From positions 713,162 through 775,447 of the forward strand of contig NZ_SNXB01000001.1 in NCBI RefSeq assembly GCF_004362055.1: a DNA stretch of 62,286 nt, in the 5' to 3' direction. Position 1 is the first letter of the stretch, and each line of letters begins with the position of its first letter. This stretch comes from Flavobacterium sp. 245. Lineage in GTDB: Bacteria; Bacteroidota; Bacteroidia; Flavobacteriales; Flavobacteriaceae. The translations under genes were made by a program, and so were the position numbers. The notes under the pieces were generated by a model. The model saw only the letters and a list, made by a program, of their open reading frames with translations. It made no database searches and was not told the DNA's origin. Positions 1-13,300 of the stretch are shown here, piece after piece.

Positions 1-2
1 AA

Positions 3-290
3 GCAGCAGATGCTAAAGCAAAAGCAGATGAAGAAGCACTTCAGGTAAAATTAGCTGCAGATGCAAAAGCGAAAGCCGATGCAGAGGCGTTGAAAATAAA
101 ACTTGCTGCTGATGCAAAAGCAAAAGCGGATGCCGAAGCACTACAAGCAAAATTAGCTGCAGATGCAAAAGCGAAAGCTGACGCAGAAGCGTTGAAAGCT
201 AAACAAGATACAGAGGAAAAAGCAAGAATTGAAGAAGAAACTCGTCAAGCAAAATTAGCCGCCGATGCAAAAGCGAAAGCTGATGCAGAA
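3..290 (+). repeat. 51-bp in-frame tandem repeat
   Basis: Successive copies of a 17-codon unit (LAADAKAKADAEAL plus three variable residues) are near identical at DNA level, with mostly synonymous differences between gcg/gca and aaa/aag codons. The array starts before the window. Copy number is likely to vary between strains by slippage or recombination. Confidence 0.8.
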
Positions 291-1232
291 GCATTAGCGG
301 CAAGACTTGCAGCCGAAGCTAAACTAGCAGCCGATGCAGCAGCAAAAGCAGCAGAGTCTCAAAAAGATGAAACAGCAAAAGCTATTGATAATTTGACTCA
401 GTCTCTAGAAGAGTCAAGTAAAAATCAAAGTGATTTATTTGCTCAGTTTAATGCAACAGTTGCTAACAAACAAAAAGATTTGAATGACTTAAGAGAGGAA
501 AATGATTTAAGTGAAAAAGGAATCTATAGAGAACCTAAACCATTCAAAAGTGTTGCTGCAGAAAATAGTCAGTTAGAAGCTTTAAAAACAAATATTGCTG
601 AAGCAAACAGACTTCAAAAAGATGAGATTGCCAAGCTGACGAATTTGTATAACGAAAGACTTAAAAAAGTTCCGAATAAAAATGACGCTTTAAACAAAGC
701 TTATCTTGAAAAGATAAACCAGCTAAAAGCAGCTCAATTGAAAATGGAACAAGATAGTGCAGCATTATTAGCCAATTTGGAGCGTATTAAAGCTGAAACG
801 GAAATTGAGAAAAAACGTAGAATCAAACGTGCGGCTTACGAAAATGATCAAGGAAGATATAATCAAGATCTGGCAGCTCTTAAGCGAATTAAGGAAACTA
901 CTAAAGCAAGTAGTACGCCTTTAACAGCAAGTGATTTTGATTTTGGTGAAGACCAGTCAAATATGCAGATTATCAAGAATATTAAAAATTCCGAAAGTGG
1001 TTATTACATGATTGTTGCGGTTCATAGCAGTGTTGAAAAGAGAGATGAATTCCTTACTAAAGCGGTTGCCGCAGGACGTACAGATATTAATTTCTTCTAC
1101 AATATAGCAACAAGTAAATATTACATCTATTACGAGAAATATGAAGGTTTACAAGAAGCTACTAAAGCATTAGAAGCGAAAGGGAACAAGCCTTATAACG
1201 GTAAAATGGCCATCGTAAAAGTGGAGAATTAA
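3..1232 (+). CDS. sprD: SprD-like gliding motility protein, C-terminal part (5' end outside window)
   Basis: The reading frame is open from base 3, so the gene begins upstream of the window; an in-frame TTG at 90 is not a credible start. The first ~100 residues are an Ala/Lys/Asp-rich helix built from a 17-residue (51-bp) unit around LAADAKAKADAEAL, repeated about five times, which predicts a long coiled coil. A charged middle region follows. The last ~80 residues (YYMIVAVHSS to the end) look like a SPOR-type fold. In F. johnsoniae the gene directly before sprB is sprD, part of the sprCDBF operon needed for full gliding; position, not sequence comparison, is the main reason for the symbol. 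It probably acts in the periplasm or at the outer membrane. The sprB start is 125 nt downstream on the same strand. Confidence 0.65.
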   Translation, partial: AADAKAKADEEALQVKLAADAKAKADAEALKIKLAADAKAKADAEALQAKLAADAKAKADAEALKAKQDTEEKARIEEETRQAKLAADAKAKADAEALAARLAAEAKLAADAAAKAAESQKDETAKAIDNLTQSLEESSKNQSDLFAQFNATVANKQKDLNDLREENDLSEKGIYREPKPFKSVAAENSQLEALKTNIAEANRLQKDEIAKLTNLYNERLKKVPNKNDALNKAYLEKINQLKAAQLKMEQDSAALLANLERIKAETEIEKKRRIKRAAYENDQGRYNQDLAALKRIKETTKASSTPLTASDFDFGEDQSNMQIIKNIKNSESGYYMIVAVHSSVEKRDEFLTKAVAAGRTDINFFYNIATSKYYIYYEKYEGLQEATKALEAKGNKPYNGKMAIVKVEN

Positions 1233-1251
1233 TAGAAGATAATGAGAATTA

Positions 1252-1273
1252 AGCACCTTATTTTTAAGGTGCT
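1252..1273 (+). promoter_or_regulatory. Intercistronic stem-loop between sprD and sprB
   Basis: AGCACCTTA at 1252-1260 pairs perfectly with TAAGGTGCT at 1265-1273 around a TTTT loop, 20 nt after the sprD stop. It is not followed by a T-run on either strand, so it does not look like an ordinary intrinsic terminator. It may be an mRNA processing or stability element, or a weak attenuator, separating sprD from the very long sprB message. The role is inferred. Confidence 0.6.
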
Positions 1274-1357
1274 CACAAAAATAAATATTTTAAAGCGGCA
1301 AAATTTTAATCACTAATGCCCCTTAGAGATTAAGAAAAGGCCACAAAATTAAATACC

Positions 1358-4300
1358 ATGAAAAAACCTACTATTCTAAAAATTGCAATTTTGCTTCTGT
1401 TGTTTTTACAAGCAGATATAGTATTTTCTCAAAATGCGGCGCAAAGCAAAGACTTTACTAGAGAGTATAACAAACAACTTAGAGGAGATATTCTTACTAT
1501 TGGGAATAATATTCTTAACAGAGGTACTAAGAAATCTGACGGTACTTATAGTGTAAGTCCAAATACTGATTATAATGGTACTGATTACAATGGTAATTTT
1601 GATATGTACTATATCAATGTTGACCCTGTTTCTAATAACTCTGATCCAATCTTCAGTTCAAGTAGTGCTACTTTAACTATACCAAATAGTAATGCTCCTG
1701 GTGATCCATGTTACAAAGTAGCCTATGCAGCATTATATTGGTCAGGTATTTTAAAAACAAAAGATAATTCGGCGGCAGAGATTGCTAAAAGAAAAGATAT
1801 TAATAAGGTAAAGTTTAAAATTCCAAATGGTGCCTATCAAGATATTGTTGGAACTTTAATCCATGACATTCCAAATCCTACAAATGGAATAAATCCTGAT
1901 AAAACGCAAGCTTATGCTTGCTGGGCAGTAGTTACAGATTTATTAAATGCTAAAAATCCTGATGGTAAATATACTGTTGCTAATGTAATTGCGACACAGG
2001 GTGTCGAACAGACAAATGGTGAGACAGGTTTGTCAGCGGGATGGTCTCTTTTTATTGTATATGAAGATGCTAATTTGGCAACGAAATCAATTTCTACCTT
2101 TAATGGTTTCAAAGCACTTGCAAGTAATCAAGCTCCGCTTACCACTAAGGTCACTGGGTTTACAACACCTGCTAAAGGTACAGTTAATGCCCGATTCGCA
2201 TTTGCAGCACTTGAAGGAGATAGAGGATATAGAGGAGATTATCTTTCAATTAATGGAAAAAAAATAACACCTACTATAAGACCTTTAGTTAATGGAAATG
2301 ATAACTTTTTTAACAGTACAATAAACAGTTTAAATACAGCTTTTATAGCTAGAGACCCAAAGAGTTCAAATACGCTCGGGTTTGATGCTGGAGTTATTGA
2401 TCTTGATCCTGATTGGGGTGTTATTACAAATAATCAAACTTCTGCCGATATAACGCTGGGAACCAACCAGGATGTTTATATTTATTATTTCACGGCATTT
2501 TCAGTAGATGTTATTGCGCCAAAGGTCGTACTGACAAAAGCCGTTCATGATGCTGGAGAGAATGACATGAGTAATAAAAATGTTACTTTGAGTCAGGAAT
2601 TGCGTTATACTTTAGGTTTTAAAAATGAGGGAAATGATAGTGCGACTGAATTTACAATAACAGATCAATTACCGGTTAATACCAACTTTAACTTTCCAGG
2701 GGATATTTTTGAATTACCTTCTGTAATGACAATTGCGAATAATGTTACTTATAATGCGGCAACTAGAACCATCACATTCAAAGTGCCTAATTCGCTAGTT
2801 GAGAAAAATGATCCAAAAGACAAAATTCGTTTTAAGGTTCATGTGGTAGACGATTGTGCTACATTAACAGATGCTTGTAATAACGTAATTAAGAACAGTG
2901 CATTTTCAAGCTATCGCGGTAATCCTGCAGCAGGTGGTGGTGGTAACGAAACTTTATTTGAAGACCAGAGTTATGCTTCAATTACGGGATGTAATATTTC
3001 ACCTCAATCTACCAATTTTTTGGTTGGATTGGATGCCTGTAAAAATAGAAAAGCTGAAATATGTTTATCTGAAATGGAAATTTCTGCATCTGGTGGCTAT
3101 ACTACTTACAAATGGGCGACAAGCTCAAGTTATAGTCCAGTTTTAGGAACAAATCAAAAACTTAAAATTACAGGACCAGGAACATACTATGTGTATAGTA
3201 CAAAAACAGGTTGTCCTGATTTTGAAGAAATTATTACTGTTACAGATGGAGGTGGAGTAAAAGCCAATCCAATTATTAAATATGCAGATAATAAAGATTC
3301 AAATGGTATTATTGCTCCTTGTGATATTGATGGAAAACCATTGCCAAAAATATTCCTTTGCGGTGCCAATGATTCAAGACTTTTTAATTTAGAGCTTCCA
3401 TTAGCAACCGTGGTATGGGAAAAAACAAGCTGTGTTCGTCCTCCACTTTCGGAGTTATCTGAATTATGTGCTGATGAGAGAGCAAGTTGTACTTGGATCT
3501 CAGCCGGAGCAAACGGTTCTCTTTTTACAGCTAGTGAAGCGGGTTATTATAGAGTAACGATCACGTCAGGAGGTTGTGTGAACCGTTATTATTTTAATGT
3601 ATATAAAAGTGATGTTGCGATAAACGAAACACATAAAAATATTTTATGTACTACACCAGGAAGCATTACAGTAGACAAACTTACGGGTTACGAGTTTAGC
3701 CTAACACATGTATTGATTCCGGCTTCTAGTTCTACAACTACTGCTTGGGACGACAATAACGTTTTTACTATTACACAAGAGGGTAACTATGTTGTGAATT
3801 ACAGACTTAAAAATGTAAACCCAACTTGTGCTTACAAAACAAATCAGATTATCATCACTAAAGATGATTTTACTGCAGGAATTGACAACCCAAATGAAAA
3901 TCCACTTTGTTTTGGAGACAAAGGAAGTATGCAGGTAAGTGCTACAAGTGGATTTACGAATTACTACTATATACTTTATGAAGATGGTGTCAAAATTCAG
4001 GAACTAGGACCACTTCCACGTACTCATTTATTTAGTGATTTAACTCCTGGAAAAACATATACTGTAGATGTTTTCACTAAAAAAGCAGATCAGTCCATTG
4101 AATGTACTTATACAGTAGGTAGGCTTATACCTAATCCAGCCGCAGCATTAAGTGTTACATCTTCAGTTATAAAGTCGCTGACTACTTGTGCTGAGGGATT
4201 GTATCGAATTACAGCATCTGGTGGTAGCGGAAGTTATTCTTTCTTTGTAGACGGTTCTACAACTGCACAACCTTCAGGTGTAAATGATAATACAGATCTT

Positions 4301-7300
4301 AATTCAATTATTCTGTCAACACCTACGGCAAAAGAATATACAATATTAGTTCGTGATTCAAATCTTTGTGAAACTACATACAAATTTACAGTTCCAGCAA
4401 ATCCAAAGCCTGTATATACAGTTGTTCCATCTGTTATCAAATGTTATGGAGAAAGAGGATCAATTACTGTAAATGTATCCAATGCAAATGGCTATTCTTT
4501 AGAGTATAGTATAGACAATGGAAATACATTTGGCGCAGATCCAACATTCTTAAATTTAAAATCGGGAGCTTACAATGTTGTTGTACGTTATACACTGTCA
4601 GGACAAAGCTGTACAGATCCAGCTCAAGTAGTTACCATCTTGCCACCGGCAGGTGCTTTGACAGCTTCTGGAGGTGTTTCAGAATTAGCAGGGTGCCGAC
4701 TAGGAGGTCTTGGAGGAAGATTACGTTTTACTAACGTAACTGGAGGTAAAATTCCATATCAATATTCTTTCGACGGAGGATTGACATTTGATGATTTGCC
4801 ATATGAAGATGTGATGCACGGTACTTATGTACTAATTGTTAAAGATGCAGAAGGTTGTACTTATAAATTGCCTTATGATGTTGTATTAGATCCAAAACCA
4901 GCAGACCCATCAATTGATCCACTTAATGTAGTTTATAATTGTAATGGTACAGGGAAAACTACAGTAACAATTAATAATCCTTCAAATGGAAATTATTCTT
5001 ATGAGTATTATTTAGATAATGTACCAAATACACCAATTACAAATAATGTTTTTGATAATGTATTGTCAGGTGATCACAAAGTAAAAATTGTATATAAATT
5101 AGAAGACGCTACGACGTATAGTAATTTATTAAAAGAAGATTTTGGAAGCGGCGACCCTACAACAAGCCCGGGTATTGCAGCGGCTTATTGTTTTAATAAT
5201 CAAGATGTAAACATCCATACATGCCCTAATCCTACAAGATCGGTTGAGGATAATCAATATTCTGTTGCCAGTTTCTTCTGGAGAGGTGATACAGCTTGGT
5301 ATCCATTTAAAGATCACACTTCAAATGGTACAGTTGCTGACGGAAGATATTTATTAGTAAATATTGGTTCAGCAGCTGGAGATTATGGTGTTTTATACAG
5401 CAAGCCAATTGCTGATGTTATTCCGAATCAGCCTGTAAAAGTTGATTTGGCTGTTGCCAATTTATTAAATGCAGGTGTAGCCGGAGCGGCGCCAATTGTG
5501 CGATTTGAATTAGTAAATCCAGCTGGGGTTGTAGTTGCCCGAGTAGATACTGGAAAAATTGCTGAAGATAAAAATGATCCAAACAGAACAAAATGGATCG
5601 AGATTCCAACTATTTCTTTAAACCCAGGGCCTAATACCAACCTAACATTTGTTATTCGTTCAGGAAGTTTAGAATACAATGGAAACGATTTGTTAATTGA
5701 TGATATTTCAGTTTATCAATTGCCAAAATCATGTTTACAAGAAAAAGAAATAGAATTTTCAGTAGGAACTGATAAAGCATTTACAGTTTTAGAACCAGTA
5801 ATTAAAGATGTTGATTGTAACGGTGGAAATACAGGTACCATTACAATTACAGCTGAAAACTTTAATGGAAGTTTTTATTATTCTGTAAATGGTGGAAATT
5901 TAGAAAGTTCTACAACATCTCCAGTTATTATCGATGAATTGACTGCTGGAAATTATACTGTTGTTGTACAAAGTGACTTAGCAGGTACTTGTTCTAAATC
6001 ATTTAATAAAACAGTTGGTGCTCCAACTGCGGTTACTGTTGATGCAACAGTTACTGCCCAGGCAAAATGTGGAACAGGAAATGGAGCTACAATTACAGCG
6101 ACTGCTTCAGGTGGAACAGGACCTACTTATACATATGAATTAAGAGCAGCAGATGGTGTTACAGTAATTGCTGGTAATGCTTTTCCTCATTCAAATATTT
6201 TCACAAATGTTGCTGCACCGGGAACGTACACGGTTGCAGCTAAAGATATTAATGGATGTCTTTCTTCAATTTCCCCTGCAATAGTGGTAAACGCTCCAAC
6301 TCAACCAACGGCGAGCTTGAGCACCACTTCAGATTTATGTTATGATGCAAATAAAGCCACGATTATTGTTACAGCAACTGGTACAGGAACTTTAACATAT
6401 AGCTTGGATGGCGCTGCGGCAGTAAATACTAATACATTTACGAATGTAGGAGTAGGAAATCACACTGTGGTGGTGACAGACAGCAATACTTGTTCAGCTA
6501 CTGTAAGCAATATTATTGTTGCGACAGAATTAAAAGCTAGACCTGAAGTAACAAAAACTTTAGACTGTAATACAACAGGAGCAACTATTAAAGTTGATAT
6601 AGAAGGAGGTACTGCTCCGTTTACATATAAATACAAACTTGGAGCATCAGGAACTTATAGCGCAAGTATTCCTGTCACAGGAACTACATTTGATTATGCA
6701 GCTCCAGGATCTGGTACATACTATTTTGAAATTTCAGATGCTAATAGTCCAACTTCTTGTAAAGTAGAAGTTTCGACTACAGTAGATGCTATTAGTAATC
6801 CTACTGTTAATGCAACACCAGTTCAAGTAACTTGTAATGGTGGTTCAAATGGAGAGGTAATTCTTGCAGGTTCAGGTGGTTCAGGTGGTTATACTTATAG
6901 TTTCAATAATAGTGGTTTTACAACCACAGTAAAATATACAGGTTTAAAAGCAGGAATTGATTACCCATTCCAAGTAATGGATAACAAAGGATGTAAATCT
7001 TTGCCAGGTTCTATTAGGTTAACAGAGCCAACGGTAGTTCAAGGAATTATTAAAGCAACTGAAATTACATGTAGTTCTACAGGAACTATTCCTGCTGTAG
7101 TTACAGTAACAGCTTCTGGCGGAACAGGAACTGGCTATCAATATAGTTTCAATAATGCAACAAGTTTTACAACTACAAATACTTTTCCAACTACAACAGC
7201 AGGTTCTATTGTAACGGCTTATATAAAAGATAGCAATAATTGTCAAATCGGTCCATTAAGTATTACTATTGGAGCATTTGATCAGATTACAGGAATCAAT

Positions 7301-10300
7301 TTAGTTGATAGCGGTTATGATTGTTCAACTACACCTCCTGGAGGTCATGTAACTTTGACAGCTGTAAAAGCAGGTACTTTAGCAAATATTTCATATAAAA
7401 TTACTGCAGGACCAGCAGGTTATAATACTGCGAGTAACACAACTGGGGACTTTAAATCATTGACTCCAGGATTATATACTTTCCAAGCTACAGACAGCAA
7501 AACACTTTGTACTTTCAGCATTTCTTATGATGTAAAAGGAACTTCGGATATTGTTGCCGGAGGATCTGTAGTTACAACAATTAAATGTAATGGTGGTACA
7601 GGAACAATTCAGTTTACAGTAACTGGAGCTAAAACTAGCGGATATGACTATGTTATTAAAAATGCTGGCGGAACAACAATTCAGCAGGCAAATAACGTAG
7701 CGGCTTCGACTACTACAATTGCTGTGGCTTCTGCAGTAGTTGCTGGTGATTATACTATCACTGCTACTGACAGATTAACGAAATGTAAAGCTGTTTATAC
7801 TGTTACTTTAACACAACCAAATGCCGCAGTAGATGTGACTGCAACAGCAGCGAACATCACTTGTAGTAAATTTACATCTGTAATTACGGCTGTAGGATCT
7901 GGAGGAACGCCAAATTATTCTTACGCAGTTGTAAAACAAGGATCTTCAGCGCCAGCGGCAGGAGCTTATACTACAAGCGCAACAATGACTGTTGATACAA
8001 ACAACGGCAATGATCGTAATTGGACAGTTTATATAAAAGATGTGAATGGATGTCCTGACACGGTAAATGTATCTATTCTAATGGATGCTGTTCCGACAGT
8101 TACGGCAACTTTAGATAATCAATGTACAGGTTCTGGTAGTTCATTTACAATTACTGCAAATGGAACAGGTGGTACAGGAACATTGACTTATGGTATTAAT
8201 GGTCCAACGGGAGCTTTTGGTACTAATAATGTTTTCAACGTTTCTGCTTCAGCTACTCCTTATACAGTTTGGGTAAAAGATGGAAACTTATGTACAGCTT
8301 CTGCGGCTGCTATTATGGTTTATCCTCAATTAACAGCTATTACTGTTGTTAAAGAATTAGATTGTTCTACTACAAGTCCAGATGCTACAATTACAGTTAC
8401 TCCAAACGGAGGAAGAAGTGCATATACTTATGCAGTTTCAACAAATGGTGGAACTTCGTATTCTCCAATGGGTTCAAATGTATATACAAGTGCAACAGCT
8501 GGAACGTTCTTAATAAGAGTTACTGATGCGAACGGATGTACATTTGTAACGACTACTGAAATACTTCCTAAAACAAATCCAAGCTTAGCTATTGGATCTC
8601 AAAAGAATGTTTCTTGTAATGGAGCGGCAAATGGTTCAGTTCAATTGATTGGATCAGGAGGTTCATTAACAGGAGGTCAAAATTATCAATATAGTGATAA
8701 TGGAACTACTTATGTATCAACTTCATTATTCACTGGTTTAAGTGGTGGAGCTCATACATTCTATGTAAAAGATAGTAAAGGATGTACAGGAAGCCTTACC
8801 GTAACTATCCAAGAGCCAGATCCTTTGGTTATTTCAGATACTACTACACCATTCTCTTGTAGTATAACAAATACAAAGGTAGCAGGATCTGTAGAGATCA
8901 ATATTCCAACTGGCGGAACGGCGCCTTACCAATACAGCTTCAACGGTGGAGGTTACGGACCAACTAGATTATTGACTGTAAACGATAATGGTGTTTCAGA
9001 TCAGACGGTTACGTATTCTGTTAAGGATGCAAACGGATGTATCGAAAACGGTTCAACGATCTTAAGAAGATTGAACCCACCATCTAATATGACCTTCTTA
9101 AATAATGCTATTACTTGTACTGCAACATCTACAAATGTTACAGTTTCAGTAAGCAATGGAGTTGGAACACTACAATATGAAACTATTGCACCTTCTGTTA
9201 TTATCAGAGGAAAACAAACAGGCAATGTATTTAACGGATTAACTCCAGGAACGTATACTTTTAGAGTGACCGATGCAAATGGATGTTTTGATACAAAAAC
9301 ATATAAAATTGATGATGTAACACCTATCCTTGTTATTGGAAATAAAGGCAATGATGCCAAATGTAAAGGATCATCTACAGGAAACGGTACTTATACAGTT
9401 TCTAATGTTTCAGCAGTAGGAAACTATTCATTTGCATTAACAGCAGGTACATTAGGAACAGGTACATTGACAAAATCAGCAACTAATGCAAATGTATTGG
9501 TATTGGCTAATGTAGCAGCGGGTACTTATACAGTAAGAGTTACAGATCTTACTACAGGATGTTTCAAGGACGAATCAATAACTATTGGTGAGCCTAGTCT
9601 TGATGTAGATGTTACAGCAACTGCGACTAACATCACTTGTAAAGTCTTTACTTCAGTAATTACAGCAGTTGGAGCTGGCGGAACGCCAAACTACACTTAT
9701 GCTGTGGTTGAAAGAAATGCAACAGCACCTACTGTGATCAACGGAGGAGCTTCATTGACAGTAGATACTGCTAATGGTACAAAAATGTTCTGGGATGTTT
9801 ATGTGAAAGATGTAAACGGCTGTACTGATTTTGTTACAGTTGAGATCAAGGCAGATAAAGTTCCGACGGTTACAGCTGTGTTGGACAATCAATGTACAGG
9901 AACAGGAAGCAACTTTACGATTACAGCTACTGGTGCAGACGGAAAAGGAACATTGCTTTATGGAATCAATGGGGCAAATGGCTCATTCTCGACAAACAAT
10001 GTTTTCAATGTACCAGCTGGAACTTATACAGTTTGGGTAAAAGATGCCAATAATTGTACAGCTTCTGCAGCACCAATTACGATTTATCCTCAGTTGGCTG
10101 CAAAAGCAAATGTTACCAAACAATTAGACTGTTCAGCTTCACCAAAAGCTGAGATTACAGTTGATATTGAAGGAGGAAAATCGACATATACCTATAGAGT
10201 AGATCCAGGTACTGGAACTTACGGAGCAGTTCAGACTGTAACGGGAACGCAGTTTGTTTTCACAAACGCGACAACAGCAGGTACCTATAAATTTGAGATT

Positions 10301-13300
10301 ACGGATTCTAACAGCCCTGCTTGTAAAATCGAAGTATCTGCAATAGTTTCGGCTATATCAGATCCGACAGTAACAATTGCGGCTCAAACTAATATCACTT
10401 GCAACGGATTATCAAACGGTTCAGTACAATTGGCCGGTCATGGAGGTTCTGGCGGTTATACATATAGTGATGCATTGGCCGGAACTTATACAACAACGGC
10501 TACTTTCTCAGGATTAGCTTTAGGCGCACATACCTTCTATGTAAAAGACAGCAAAGGATGTACAGGAAGTGTTGTTGTTACCATCACACAGCCATCAGTA
10601 TTAGTGATCTCAGACATCACTACTCCATTTTCTTGTAGTACGACTAACACCAAAGTTGCAGGTTCGGTAGAGATCAATGTTCCTACAACAGGAACAGCAC
10701 CTTACCAATACAGCTTCAATGGAGGCGGGTACGGACCGACGAGAATACTGACAGTAAACGATAATGGAACTTCAAACCAAACCATTACTTATTCTGTAAG
10801 AGATGCAAACGGATGTATCGCAAACGGCTCAACGATCTTAAATAGATTGAATTCTCCTAAAATTACTATTGTTAATTCAAGCGCAATTACATGTTCAGTA
10901 TTTACTAGTACTGCAACTGTTGTAATTACTGCCGGAACAGGAGTAGGAACTTTAGAATTTGAAACTATTGCGCCTTCTAAAGTAATTTTACCTAAACAAC
11001 CAAGTAATTCATTCGCTGGATTAACAGATGGATCATATACTTTTAAAGTTACAGATGCTAATGGATGTTATGATGTGTATAACGTTATTATAAAACCAGT
11101 AACAAATATTGCTGTAAGAGGTGACGTATCTAGTAACGTTAAATGTAAAGGAGATGCTACGGGATCTGGAGTGTTTACGGTTTCAGGATTTACAGGATCA
11201 TACAGCTATAGCATCAATGGTGGAACTATAGTTTCAGCACAAACTGCAACTACAATTCCTTTAACAAATCAATTGGCTGGTACTTACAATATTGCTATTA
11301 CTGATGAGGCTACGGGTTGTACAGCTACAGGTTCACTTACAATTGACGAACCAGTATTAGGACTTACTGCAAATTATGTTACTGTAAATGCAAATTGTAA
11401 AATTGGTACTTCAAAAGTAACAGTTAATGTTACTGGAGGAACTCCAATTTACAGATATTCATTTGTACAAGATGGATTAGCAATGGGTACATTGACAACT
11501 TCTAATACTGCTAATCTAGATCCAAGTGTTAACAAAGATTGGGATGTATATGTTGTTGATGGCAACGGATGTCAAGTGAGGCTTGATGTTGTAATTGATA
11601 CGGATAATGCTCCAACTGTTACTGCTAGTACTGCAAACCAATGTTTAGGTTCAGGTACTTACGAAATAACTGCTAGTGCCACAGGAGTAGCTCCTTTTAC
11701 ATATAGTATTAACGGTACTAACTATCAAGTATCAAATAAATTCCCTGTAAATGTAGCAGGTAATTATACAATTTATGTAAAAGATGCAAATGGATGTATT
11801 GCTTCTACTGCAACTCCGGTTACAGTTTTAGCACAATTGACAGTATCTCCAAAATTGGTTAAAAATATTACCTGCGTTTCAGGTGATGAAGCAGCTAAAA
11901 TTACACTTACAGTAGGTGGTGGAAGTGGAAACTTTACGTACACAAGTACACCAGCGACAGGAAGTTTTACAGGAAATGTGTTTACAACTAGTGATGCTGG
12001 TAATTATATCTTTACGGTAACAGACACAGATACTAATTGTACTGCAACAACGACGTTGGCAGTGCCAATTATAATTCCAACTCAACCAGAATTTACGGTT
12101 GCAAATGGAGCTGGAATTAGTTGTAATGGAGATGCTTCTGCTTCGTTAAACGTAGTAGTAGATCCTTCAAAAGGTGTTGCACCGTTTGTAATTAATGTAT
12201 TTAATAAAACTTCGACTCCACCATTTGATTATGGTACTCAGACTTCAGGCTTAAAAGCTGGTGATTATACTATCACAGTAACAGATGCTAATGGATGTCC
12301 TGTAAGTAAAGATATTACTATTGCGGAACCAGATCCACTAGTTTTAGATTTTGATACTGAAGATTTGCAATGTACTGGAGCAGGTGTTACGAAAGGTAAA
12401 ATTATTATCAATTCTGTTACAGGTGGTACAGGATTATACAATTACTACGTAACAGGTATCAATAATTTTTCGAAACAAAGATTGAATACAAATGGATCTT
12501 ATGTAGTTGAAGTAGTTGATTTTGGTTTGTATCAAATTAGGATTGAAGATGCTAATGGTTGCTCTATATTAGAATCAAATATAAAAATTGCGGCTCCGCC
12601 AGATTATTTGGATATAAGCGTTGCTACATCTGCCAGCTGTGGTGCTGGAGGTGGAAGTGCAGTAGTTTCTATAGGATCTGCTTTCCCAAGTAGTGGACCA
12701 TTTTATTTTAATATTTATAAAGGATCAACGCCTCCACAAATCTTTACAGCAGTTAATGTAGATGGTTGGCAAGGAGAAATACCGTCAGGAAGTTTATCGA
12801 CAGTTTTTACAGGTTTGACACCTGGAGTGAAATACACTTTTATTGTGTACGATAAAGGTACAGATTGTTATTATTATCAAGAAGCAGAAGATGCTGTTCC
12901 AACTAATTCACTTTTAGAAGTTGTAGGAGGAGTTGCAAATAACGTTTCTTGTGTGGGAGAAAATGATGGTAAATACACTTTTGCTATTAAAAATAATTAT
13001 ACTTCTGGTCCTTCAGTAGATGCAAGTTTCGAGGTTTATGAAGCAATAACAAATAAGTTGGTGACTATAATCCCGGCGCTTCCATCTAATACAGCAACAA
13101 TTGCTGCTGGAGCGACGTCTACTACATTTACTGTAAGTCCGCTTCCAGTTGGCTCGTACTATATTTTAGTTAAAGAAGATGTAGGACCAAATGCTGGATG
13201 TTCAGTAGTTTCTGCTAATTTTAACATTAAAGAGTCTACAAAAGTTATGAGCTTAACAGCTTCTGTTTCAACTAAAGAAGACTGTAATAATTTAGCCATT

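Noticed and set aside
9001..9360. 119-codon minus-strand frame inside sprB
   Set aside because: It mirrors the repetitive SprB modules in another frame, has no start context or homology, and sprB itself is clearly coding.
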